From Rhodospirillales bacterium 69-11 (GTDB lineage: Bacteria > Pseudomonadota > Alphaproteobacteria > Acetobacterales > Acetobacteraceae), in NCBI GenBank assembly GCA_001898425.1, contig MKTV01000045.1, positions 180,169-244,168 of the forward strand: 64,000 nt of DNA. Reading direction: 5' to 3'. Under the pieces are notes generated by a model. The model was not told where the DNA came from, made no database searches, and saw nothing but the letters and a program-made list of their open reading frames with translations. Below are positions 9,516 to 17,219 of the stretch, one piece after another. Within the stretch, counting starts at the first letter, position 1. The number at the start of each line of letters is the position of its first letter. The translations under genes and the position numbers were made by a program.

Positions 9516-9794
9516 ATGTCCGTCCCCCACATCCCCTACGCGATCAACATCCTGCTCTGCCTGGCGGCGGTCCTGGTGGCGAACTACTGCTTCCGCGTGG
9601 CGAACCCGAAGGCGCGGGTGCTCAACAGATATCTCCCGATCTCGGTGGCGGGCATCGTGCTCGCCATCGTGAACATCTTCATGCGCGATCCTGCCGCATC
9701 CTTCTGGCTGTTCCTCGCCTCGCTGGCGTTGTTGGGAACGGCGGCCTACCAGATCCGCATCCTTCCCGAACGCGAGGACCCGGTTAGACGCTGA
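9516..9794 (+). CDS. small three-helix membrane protein inside the glc operon
   Basis: This is a 92-aa protein I do not recognise. It contains three hydrophobic segments (about residues 7-25, 43-60 and 64-80) separated by short charged loops, so it is probably an inner-membrane protein. It begins 8 bases after the glcE stop and ends one base before the glcF start, so it is almost certainly co-transcribed and coupled with both. It has no cysteine cluster or other metal-binding motif. A structural or anchoring role for the peripheral GlcDEF complex would fit the position but is only an inference. ATG 9516 is the only sensible start after glcE. Confidence 0.75.
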   Translation: MSVPHIPYAINILLCLAAVLVANYCFRVANPKARVLNRYLPISVAGIVLAIVNIFMRDPAASFWLFLASLALLGTAAYQIRILPEREDPVRR

Positions 9795-9795
9795 C

Positions 9796-11148
9796 ATGCA
9801 GACGAATTTCACGGCCGACCAGCTCCGCGACCCGGACACCGCCAGCTCCAACCAGGTGCTGCGGACCTGCGTCCATTGCGGCTTCTGCACCGCGACCTGT
9901 CCGACCTTCGTGCTGCTGGGCGACGAGCTCGACAGCCCGCGCGGCCGCATCTACCTGATCAAGGACATGCTGGAAGCCGGCCGGCCCGCGACGCGGGAGG
10001 TCGTGCAGCACGTCGACCGCTGCCTGTCCTGCCTCGCCTGCATGACCACGTGCCCGTCCGGCGTGAACTACATGCACCTGGTCGACCACGCGCGGACCTA
10101 TATCGAGCAGACCTACCGCCGCCCCTGGCACGAGCGGACGCTGCGCCGGCTCCTGGGCACGCTCCTGCCGCGACCCGCGCTGTTCCGCGCCGCCCTGCAG
10201 GGCGCACGCCTCGCGCGGCCGCTTGCCGGGCTGATCCCGGGCGAGTCGCCGCTCGCGCAGCGGCTCAGGGCGATGTTCCGCCTCGCGCCCGGAACAGTTC
10301 CGGCAGCCGCCCCGCTGGGGGAAACCCATCCGGCCCAGGGAGCGCGCCGTGCGCGGGTGGCGCTGCTCGCAGGATGCGCGCAGCAGGTGCTCGACCCGGA
10401 GATCAACGCCGCCACGATCCGCCTGCTGACCCGTCTCGGCGTGGAGGTCGTCGTGCCGCGCCAGGCCGGCTGCTGCGGCGCGCTCAACCACCACATGGGC
10501 CAGCACGACCCGGCCATGGCGCTCGCCCGCGCCAACATCGAGGCCTGGAGTGCCGAGGCCGATCGCGCCGGCCTCGACGCGATCGTGGTGAACGCCTCCG
10601 GCTGCGGCACCACCGTGAAGGATTACGGCTTCATGTTCCGCACCGCGGAGCCCGCGCTGCGGGAGAAGGCGGAGCGGGTCGCCGGCCTCGCCCTCGACAT
10701 CACCGAGTTCCTGACGCGCTTCGGCTACACGCCCACCCGGCCGCCCCCGGAGCTGACCGTCGCCTACCACAGCGCCTGCAGCCTGCAGCACGGCCAGCGC
10801 GTGACGCAGGACCCCAAGGTGCTGCTGGCCCGTGCGGGTTTCCGGGTGGTCGAGCCGGCCGAAGGGCATCTCTGCTGCGGGTCGGCCGGCACCTACAATC
10901 TCCTGCAGCCCGCGATCGCGGCTAGGCTGCGGGAGCGCAAGCTCGGGAACCTCAATGCGACCCGCGCCGACCTGATCGCGGCGGGCAATATCGGCTGCCT
11001 GACGCAGTTGTCGGGCGATGCGCTGCCTGTCGTGCACACGGTGGCACTGCTGGACTGGATGGCCGGCGGGCCGAAACCGCCGGCGCTCGCCGAGGCAGGG
11101 CGGACGGCCGGCTCGCCAGAACCCGCCTCCGCCGTGGCAGGCGGCTGA
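9796..11148 (+). CDS. glcF: glycolate oxidase iron-sulfur subunit GlcF
   Basis: This is the electron-transfer subunit of glycolate dehydrogenase. Two ferredoxin-type CxxCxxCxxxCP clusters are visible: Cys25/28/31/35 (CVHCGFCTATCP) and Cys76/79/82/86 (CLSCLACMTTCP). They are followed by two CCG domains, QAGCCGALNHHMGQ and HLCCGSAGTYNLL, characteristic of GlcF and heterodisulfide-reductase-like proteins. Length is 450 aa, with about 25 extra Pro/Ala-rich residues at the C-terminus. It is separated by one base from the small membrane gene upstream and five bases from the TPR gene downstream. Confidence 0.95.
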   Translation: MQTNFTADQLRDPDTASSNQVLRTCVHCGFCTATCPTFVLLGDELDSPRGRIYLIKDMLEAGRPATREVVQHVDRCLSCLACMTTCPSGVNYMHLVDHARTYIEQTYRRPWHERTLRRLLGTLLPRPALFRAALQGARLARPLAGLIPGESPLAQRLRAMFRLAPGTVPAAAPLGETHPAQGARRARVALLAGCAQQVLDPEINAATIRLLTRLGVEVVVPRQAGCCGALNHHMGQHDPAMALARANIEAWSAEADRAGLDAIVVNASGCGTTVKDYGFMFRTAEPALREKAERVAGLALDITEFLTRFGYTPTRPPPELTVAYHSACSLQHGQRVTQDPKVLLARAGFRVVEPAEGHLCCGSAGTYNLLQPAIAARLRERKLGNLNATRADLIAAGNIGCLTQLSGDALPVVHTVALLDWMAGGPKPPALAEAGRTAGSPEPASAVAGG

Positions 11149-11153
11149 ACGGC

Positions 11154-11801
11154 GTGGGCCGGCGCACCCGTCCGTTGGTGGCCGGCCTGATCCCGGCCGC
11201 GGCGTTCGCCTGCGCGGCCGGCCTGGGTCCCGGACCGATCCAGGCCCAGACGCAATTCCGGACCGAGTCCCACCCCTGGCTCCAGGTCCAACTCCCGGCG
11301 CCGCCGACCGGCGCGAACAAGCCGGCCGACCGCGAGAAGCTGCTCGATGCGCTGAAAGCCGCGCCGGACGAGGCGACGGCGGCGGCCATCGAGGCGCGGC
11401 TGCGGCAGATGTGGCTGGAAGCGGGCTCGCCCGCGGTCACCCTGCTGATGAGTCGCGGCCTGCGCGCGATGCAGTCCGGCCAGCCCGAGGCGGCGATCGC
11501 GGCGTTCGACGACGCGCTCGTGCTCGATCCGGACCTGGTCGCCGCCTACCACCAGCGGGCGCTGGCGCGTTTCCGCGCGGGCGACTCCACCGGCGCCATC
11601 CGCGACATCCAGGAAGTGCTGCGGCGGGAGCCACGCAACTTCGCCGCGCTGCGCAGCCTGTCCGACATTGCCGCGGCGCGGGAGGACTGGAAGGGCGCCT
11701 ATGCCGCCTGGCAGAAGCTGCTCGAGGTCGACCCCGAGACTCCCGGCGGCCGGACGCGGCTGCAGGACCTGAAACGCCGCGCCCTGGGCGAGGAAGCCTG
11801 A
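11154..11801 (+). CDS. exported TPR-repeat protein
   Basis: A 215-aa protein starts at GTG 11154, five bases after glcF. The N-terminus (about residues 1-28, ending IQAQ) looks like a signal peptide, so it is probably periplasmic. From about residue 97 there are two to three tetratricopeptide-like units (for example GQPEAAIAAFDDALVLDPD and AAYHQRALARFRAGDSTGA). TPRs bind partner proteins; the partner is unknown. The position at the end of the glc operon suggests co-expression but does not prove a role in glycolate oxidation. Confidence 0.8.
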   Translation: MGRRTRPLVAGLIPAAAFACAAGLGPGPIQAQTQFRTESHPWLQVQLPAPPTGANKPADREKLLDALKAAPDEATAAAIEARLRQMWLEAGSPAVTLLMSRGLRAMQSGQPEAAIAAFDDALVLDPDLVAAYHQRALARFRAGDSTGAIRDIQEVLRREPRNFAALRSLSDIAAAREDWKGAYAAWQKLLEVDPETPGGRTRLQDLKRRALGEEA

Positions 11802-11853
11802 CCGCGGCAGGGGCGGTGGGTCGGACCGACGGGGTGCCCGCCGGCCTGCGGGA

Positions 11854-14800
11854 TCAGGCGGCGGGCGCCGACGCTGCCTCGAGCATCGCCGCGACCCGGC
11901 CCAGCAATTGCGCACCGGGAACGGGCTTGCGGATCAGGGAGTAGAAGCCCGTCACCGCGCCATCCAGGGCGAGTGCCGCAGCATCCCCGGAATAGCCGGT
12001 GAGCAGGATCGCCGGCAGCCTGGGACGGCGCGCGTGGACCGCCTCGATGAGCGCGAGGCCGCTCATGCCGGGCATCGACAGGTCGGTGACCAGGATGTCG
12101 GCCGGGGTGCCGCCATCCAGCAGGGCGAGAGCCGCCTCGCCGCATTCGGACGCGGTGACGGCGTAGCCGGCATCCTCGAGCTGCGCGGCGAGCGTCTCGC
12201 GCACCAGGAAGTCGTCGTCGACCAGCAGCACGCGTGCGGCATGCCCATGGCCGAAGCCGGGTGACACGGTTTCCTCCGCGGTCATCGTCTCTTCCCTTTT
12301 CTGGGTGGATTCGGGTTGGGGCAGCCAGAGCGTCACGCGGGTGCCGCTTCCGATGGAGCTGTCGATTTCGAGTCCGCCGCCCGACTGCTCGACGAAGCCC
12401 TTCACCATCGACAGGCCGAGGCCGGTGCCCTTGCCGACGCCCTTGGTGGTGAAGAAGGGTTCGACGACACGGGCAAGCACCGTGCGGTCCATGCCCTGGC
12501 CGGTGTCCTGCACCTCGATCGCCACGTAGGCGCCGGGCAGGAGGCCCGCGGGATGCGGCCTGTCGGGCCGCACCACCGCAGCGCGCGCGGAGAGCCTGAG
12601 CGTCCCGCCGTCCGGCATCGCATCGCGCGCATTGGTCGCGAGATTGACCAGCGCCGTCTCGAGCTGCGTCTTGTCCGCCAGGAGCGGGGGCAGGCCGGGA
12701 TCCGCGTCGAGGTCCAGGCGGATGCTGGCACCCAGGGTGTAGGCGCAGATCTCGCGCAACCCCTCCAGCACCTGGGCCGGCGCGATCGCCTCGGCCTCGA
12801 GCTCGCCGCAGCGCGCGAAGACCAGCATGCGGCGGGTGATCGCCGCGCCCCGCGCCGCCGCGTCGGCGATCACGTGCGAGAGGCGCCGCACCGAGGCCTG
12901 GTCGGCGGGACGGCGCTGGATGAGCGCCGCGCCGCCGGCCACGGCCTGCAGCACGTTGTTGAAATCGTGCGCGATGCCCCCGGCGAGCTGGCCCAGCGCC
13001 TGGACCCGTTCGGCGTGCGCGGCACGGAGCTGGGCGGCCTCGCGGGCCTGGACCTCCTCGGAGACGCGAACCTCCAGCTCGCCGTTGAGGCGCAGCAGGG
13101 CGTCTTCGGCCTCGCGTAGCGCCGTGACGTCGGTCACCGCCTCCATCAGGACGAAGGGCTCGCCCATGCCGTTGCGGCGGACCATCTTGCGCGCGGAGAC
13201 GGTGATCTGTCGGCCGTCCCGGCAGGTATGGACGAGGTCGCCCGACCAGCTCCCGTCCCGCGCAAGGGCCGCTTCGACGGTGGCCAATCCCTCGGGGAAG
13301 ATCGTGTTGAGCAGTTCGTGCGATTGCCGGCCGACCGCTTCGGCGGCGGTCCAGCCATAGAGCGCCTCGCACCCGTGCGACCAGAACACGATCCGGCCGT
13401 CGGGCGTGCGCACGAAGATGGTGGCGAGGTCGAGCGTCAGCAGCAGGTCGCGCAGTCGCGCCTCGTTCTCCCGCAGCGCCTTCTCGGCCCGCTTGCGCGC
13501 CGTCAGGTCACGTACGGTCATCACCGCGCCCAGCACCTTGCCGCCGACGCTGACCGGCGCATAGGAGCACTCGACGTCGATCGGTACCCCGTCCTGGCGG
13601 ACCAGCACGTCTTCCTGCCCGATCACCGGCTGGCCCGTGTGCAGGACCTGGCGCAGGGGTGATTGCCAGGCGGGGTAGAGCGACCCGTCGGCACGCCGAT
13701 ATTGCAGGACGTCGTGCAGCACCTGGCCGATCAGTTCCTCCTGCCGCCAGCCGCACAGCGCTTCGGCGCCGGGATTGACGTAGGTGACCCGGCCTTGCGC
13801 ATCGTTCAGGAAGATCGCCTCCGCGGTGTGTTCCGTGACGGTGCGCAGCAGCCCGAACTGGTAGGCGATCGAGCGCTGCACGCGGTCGCGTTCCGCGGCG
13901 GTGATCGCGAGGCGGTTCGACAGCTCGTCGAACTCGCGCAGCCCGGTGCGGACCGAAGTCCCCGATTCCGCGTCCCCGACGGCGCGCAGCGCCGAGACGA
14001 GGCGTTGGGCGAGCAGTCCGGCGGCGAGCAAGGCCGCCGCGACGAACAGTCCGCCGATCAGCAGCGTGCGGCTGAGATCGGTGCGGATCGGCGCCTGGAA
14101 CACCGAATCGGCCACTCCAAGCACCACCCCGTACTGGCTCTCGGCGGCGCGGGCGACGGCGTAGACGGTGCGTTCGCCGTCCAGCGCCGGTCCGGCCAGC
14201 AGCGTCTGGTCCTCGGTGCGCTCCGCGTCCGGTTGGGCGGCGGCGCGGAGGAGCCACGCCGCATCGTCGGGCGAAACGGCGCCGGTCCCGGTCTGGGCCA
14301 CCACGCGGCCGGCCGGATCGACCACGAGTGCCGAGGCCGTGGACCGGTGCACCGCTTCCAGCCCCGTGCGCAGGATTGCGTCGAGCCGGGTACGCGGCAG
14401 CACCGCGACCAGGACCTCGATCGGTGCCTCCTCGGCGCGGGGCGGGACCGGCATCGCGACGGCGATCACCGGGGTGCCGTCCTGGGCCAGCAGGTCGGAG
14501 ACGCCACGGCCGCGCGCCAGAGCCTCCTGCACCGCGTCGCCGAACGGCAGTGACGCTGCGCTCTCCCTGGGCAGGCTGCTTGCGATGATGCGGCGGCCGG
14601 ATCCCTCGACCAGCGCGAGTTGGGCGCCGTCGAGCGGCGCGGCGCCATTCCGCAGGGCGGCGGTGATCGCCACGGAGTCGCCGCTCGACAGGGGCGCCGT
14701 CCGGGCGAGGACCTGAAGTCCCGTTTCGATGCGATCGAACTCGCGATCCACGAGCTGGGCGATGTTGCCGGCTTCGGCGAGCAGCGCGGCTTCCTGGGTG

Positions 14801-14979
14801 GCGCGCTGACTGTCATGGACGCGAAGGATCGCCAGGGTGGAGAGGACGACCAGCGGGACGGCGATGGCGATCACCAGCCAGAGCAGATGGGTGGCGACCC
14901 GCGCGCCGAGCCCCGAACGACGGGGGGTCGAGCTGGGCGAAGCCTCCGTCGTGTGCGCTGGGCCGTTGGCCAATTCCAA
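11854..14979 (-). CDS. hybrid sensor histidine kinase with two PAS domains and a receiver
   Basis: This is a 1041-aa membrane sensor kinase. The order is: TM1 (about 32-52), a roughly 245-residue extracytoplasmic sensor region, TM2 (about 298-320), PAS (about 375-500), PAS (about 505-625), the phosphoacceptor helix with His671 in GGIAHDFNNVLQ, an ATP-binding domain with NLATNARDAM and GKGTGLGLSMVKG, and a C-terminal receiver with Asp966 in TDLSMPG. The receiver suggests internal phosphorelay. The first codon is TTG at the 14979 end, so the exact start is uncertain, but a shorter form would lose TM1. No separate response regulator lies beside it. It converges on the TPR gene with a 52-base gap. 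The signal is unknown. Confidence 0.9.
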   Translation of the reverse strand: MELANGPAHTTEASPSSTPRRSGLGARVATHLLWLVIAIAVPLVVLSTLAILRVHDSQRATQEAALLAEAGNIAQLVDREFDRIETGLQVLARTAPLSSGDSVAITAALRNGAAPLDGAQLALVEGSGRRIIASSLPRESAASLPFGDAVQEALARGRGVSDLLAQDGTPVIAVAMPVPPRAEEAPIEVLVAVLPRTRLDAILRTGLEAVHRSTASALVVDPAGRVVAQTGTGAVSPDDAAWLLRAAAQPDAERTEDQTLLAGPALDGERTVYAVARAAESQYGVVLGVADSVFQAPIRTDLSRTLLIGGLFVAAALLAAGLLAQRLVSALRAVGDAESGTSVRTGLREFDELSNRLAITAAERDRVQRSIAYQFGLLRTVTEHTAEAIFLNDAQGRVTYVNPGAEALCGWRQEELIGQVLHDVLQYRRADGSLYPAWQSPLRQVLHTGQPVIGQEDVLVRQDGVPIDVECSYAPVSVGGKVLGAVMTVRDLTARKRAEKALRENEARLRDLLLTLDLATIFVRTPDGRIVFWSHGCEALYGWTAAEAVGRQSHELLNTIFPEGLATVEAALARDGSWSGDLVHTCRDGRQITVSARKMVRRNGMGEPFVLMEAVTDVTALREAEDALLRLNGELEVRVSEEVQAREAAQLRAAHAERVQALGQLAGGIAHDFNNVLQAVAGGAALIQRRPADQASVRRLSHVIADAAARGAAITRRMLVFARCGELEAEAIAPAQVLEGLREICAYTLGASIRLDLDADPGLPPLLADKTQLETALVNLATNARDAMPDGGTLRLSARAAVVRPDRPHPAGLLPGAYVAIEVQDTGQGMDRTVLARVVEPFFTTKGVGKGTGLGLSMVKGFVEQSGGGLEIDSSIGSGTRVTLWLPQPESTQKREETMTAEETVSPGFGHGHAARVLLVDDDFLVRETLAAQLEDAGYAVTASECGEAALALLDGGTPADILVTDLSMPGMSGLALIEAVHARRPRLPAILLTGYSGDAAALALDGAVTGFYSLIRKPVPGAQLLGRVAAMLEAASAPAA

Positions 14980-15240
14980 CTCTCGTGAAAATGAGAACTA
15001 AGAATGCGTGCGAACGTCGATCACAAATTAAGGAGCCGGCGCAGAGACTGCCACAAGAATTCGGGGCGGGACGATCACGAATTACTTGCGATGCCACCAT
15101 AGTACGGGAATCGTATCAAGCGCGGCACATAGAGGCTCACGGCTCCGTGATATGTGAAGCGTGATGCGTGAGGGCGCCGGGCTGCGCGAACCGCAGCTCC
15201 CGCGCCGGCGCGTCCTCCAGCCCGATCGGGCAGCAGCCCC

Positions 15241-16017
15241 CTACCGTGTCGCGAGCAGGAACAGGCGCCGGAACGGCAACAGGGTCGCACCGTCCAGGCG
15301 GCGCGGGTAGTGGGGCCGCAGCGCCGCCGCATAGGCTGCGCGGAACGCGTCCTGCAGCGGACCGTCCAGCCGGTCGAGGAACGGGCGGAGACTGCTGCCG
15401 GCAGCCCAGGCGACCACCGCATCCTCCCCCTGCAGCACGTGCAGGTAAGTGGTCTCCCAGAGCTCGAGCCGGGATGCCAGCGGGCGCAACAGGTCGTAAT
15501 AGGCCCCGACCGGCAGGATTTCGCGCGCCGAGACCTGCCTCGCGAGGCGTGCCGCCCAGGGCCCGTCGGCCGCGACCGTGAGCTGCAGGCGCCGCAGCGG
15601 GGCGTCGTGCATCGCCGGCATCTGTACGGCCAGCACCCCACCCTCGGTGAGATGCGAGAGAAGCCGGGGGAACAGCGACTCGTGCTCGCCCACCCAATGC
15701 AGCGCGGCGTTCGAGTAGATCAGGTCCACCGGCGCCTCGGGGGTCCAGCTCGCGAAATCGCCTAGCGCGAAGCGGCAATCGGGGGCGGCCGAACGGGCCT
15801 TGTCGAGCATGTCCGGGGAGGTGTCGACGCCCAGGATCTCGGCCTGAGGGAAGCGGCGCCGCAGCAGCGCGGTGACGTTGCCCGGCCCGCAGCCCAGATC
15901 GACCACGCGGGAAGGGGCTTCGAGCGGCACTTGGGCCAGCAGGTCGAGCGCGGGACGGAGCCGCTCGTTGGAGAAGCGAAGGTATTGCGTTGGGTCCCAA
16001 CTCGCCGAACCGGTCAT
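15241..16017 (-). CDS. tam: trans-aconitate 2-methyltransferase
   Basis: This SAM-dependent methyltransferase (258 aa, normal length) methylates trans-aconitate, a spontaneous inhibitor of aconitase. The N-terminal WDPTQYLRF and RPALDLLAQV, the SAM motif VVDLGCGPGNVTALL, GVDTSPDMLDKAR, and the post-motif NAALHWVGEHESLFPRL all match the Tam family closely. The C-terminal YLHVLQGEDAVVAWAAGSSL is also typical. It is transcribed divergently from rpmH and is probably monocistronic. Confidence 0.9.
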   Translation of the reverse strand: MTGSASWDPTQYLRFSNERLRPALDLLAQVPLEAPSRVVDLGCGPGNVTALLRRRFPQAEILGVDTSPDMLDKARSAAPDCRFALGDFASWTPEAPVDLIYSNAALHWVGEHESLFPRLLSHLTEGGVLAVQMPAMHDAPLRRLQLTVAADGPWAARLARQVSAREILPVGAYYDLLRPLASRLELWETTYLHVLQGEDAVVAWAAGSSLRPFLDRLDGPLQDAFRAAYAAALRPHYPRRLDGATLLPFRRLFLLATR

Positions 16018-16134
16018 GGCGCCCTCCGTCCGATTGCCGAACGGTCGCTATGGGATCACGCTCCGGGGCGCAAGTCCGGGCACCCGTCCGCGTCCGGTGG
16101 CGCGGCTGGCGGGTCGTCCGGAGGGGATCGCGCG

Positions 16135-16163
16135 TTGACGGGCCTGGGGCGTGCCCCTATAAG
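16135..16163 (+). promoter_or_regulatory. sigma70-type promoter of the rpmH operon
   Basis: TTGACG (16135-16140) and TATAAG (16158-16163) are separated by 17 bases, an almost ideal sigma70 layout, and lie 68 bases upstream of the rpmH start codon. It would drive rpmH, rnpA, yidD, yidC and engB. Confidence 0.8.
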
Positions 16164-16231
16164 CCGCCCCCTGCGACGGGCCGCCCCTTGCCGGGGTGGG
16201 CCCGTTCCCGCGTGGATGATGGAGAAGTTTC

Positions 16232-16366
16232 GTGAAGCGCACCTACCAACCGTCGAAGCTGGTCCGCAAGCGCCGGCACGGGTTCCGCGCGCGGATGGCG
16301 ACCGTCGGCGGCCGCAAGGTGCTGGCCAACCGCCGCGCCAAGGGCCGCAAGCGCCTGTCCGCCTGA
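16232..16366 (+). CDS. rpmH: 50S ribosomal protein L34
   Basis: This 44-aa, Arg/Lys-rich protein of the large subunit has the canonical start [20 protein letters not shown] and the end [11 protein letters not shown]. The start codon is GTG at 16232, with GGAG (16221-16224) at a suitable distance. Length and sequence match the family fully. It is the first gene of the operon and sits directly downstream of the promoter at 16135-16163. The frame of rnpA is also open through this gene, in a different phase. Confidence 0.97.
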   Translation: MKRTYQPSKLVRKRRHGFRARMATVGGRKVLANRRAKGRKRLSA

Positions 16367-16563
16367 CCGCCGCGCCGGCGGTCCGCGTTCGGCCGATGTC
16401 GTCCGAGGAGAGGGCGTCCGTCCCGCCTCCGGCGTCGCCCGATGGGGCTGTGATGTCGGGCGGAGACTCGTCTTCGCCGGCGGTCCGCCGCCCGCATTCC
16501 GATGCGTCCACCCTCGACCATGCGGTCTCCCCGGAGCTGCCGTCATGTGAGGGGGCGGCTTGC

Positions 16564-16896
16564 GTGCCGACACGCCTCAAGAAGCGGGCACAGTTCCTGC
16601 TGGTGGCGAGCAAGGGCCGCAAGGTGCCGATGAACGGTCTCGTACTCCAGGCGCTGAAGCGCAGCGACCCAGGGCCCGCTCGGATCGGCTTCACCGTGAC
16701 GAAGAAGGTCGGCAACGCCGTCATTCGCAACCGGACCCGGCGCCGGCTCAAGGAAGCCGCTCGTCTCTGGCTGCGCGACCATGGGGTGACCGGGGCCGAC
16801 CTCGTGCTGATCGGGCGCGATTCGACCCGGGGACGCCCATTCGACGCCTTGCAGCGCGACCTTGCCCGCGCGCTGGAGAAGGCAGGGGTGTCATGA
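16564..16896 (+). CDS. rnpA: ribonuclease P protein component
   Basis: This is the protein subunit of RNase P, which matures tRNA 5' ends. The basic core RIGFTVTKKVGNAVIRNRTRRRLKEA carries the family RNR motif as NRTRRRLKEA. The frame is open far upstream, with ATGs at 16396 and 16453. I prefer GTG 16564, giving 110 aa beginning with the usual PTRLKKRAQFL, because that is the normal family length and start and because GAGGG precedes it. The longer forms would add a Ser/Pro-rich tail with no family match. Its last four bases overlap yidD (ATGA). Confidence 0.9.
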   Translation: MPTRLKKRAQFLLVASKGRKVPMNGLVLQALKRSDPGPARIGFTVTKKVGNAVIRNRTRRRLKEAARLWLRDHGVTGADLVLIGRDSTRGRPFDALQRDLARALEKAGVS

Positions 16897-17219
16897 AGCC
16901 CGGGGTTTCGGGCGTGGCCGCGGCGGTTGCCGCGACCGGCGTGGTCGGGCTGGTGCGGACCTATCAATGGACGCTGCGGCCCCTGATCGGCGCGAACTGC
17001 CGATTCTGGCCGAGTTGCAGCGAATACGCGATCGAGGCGGTGCGCATGCATGGCGCCCTGCGCGGAAGCGGGCTTGCGGCGCGGCGCATCCTGCGCTGCA
17101 ACCCCTGGCACCCGGGCGGGGTCGATCCGGTCCCGCCCTGCACGCATGGGCGGCGGCCGAACCGGCCGGACCTGGATGACGGTCCGCGTGACGCTGGGAC
17201 GAGTCCAAAGGGACGGTGA
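16893..17219 (+). CDS. yidD: membrane protein insertion efficiency factor YidD
   Basis: This small inner-membrane-associated protein assists YidC-dependent insertion. The family signature is clear: YQWTLRPLIGANCRFWPSCS at about residues 24-43, EYAIEA, and ILRCNPWHPGGVDPVP. Length is 108 aa with a hydrophilic C-terminal extension of about 25 residues beyond the core. It overlaps rnpA by four bases and shares its stop codon region with the yidC start (TGATG), so the three genes are translationally coupled. Confidence 0.95.
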   Translation: MKPGVSGVAAAVAATGVVGLVRTYQWTLRPLIGANCRFWPSCSEYAIEAVRMHGALRGSGLAARRILRCNPWHPGGVDPVPPCTHGRRPNRPDLDDGPRDAGTSPKGR

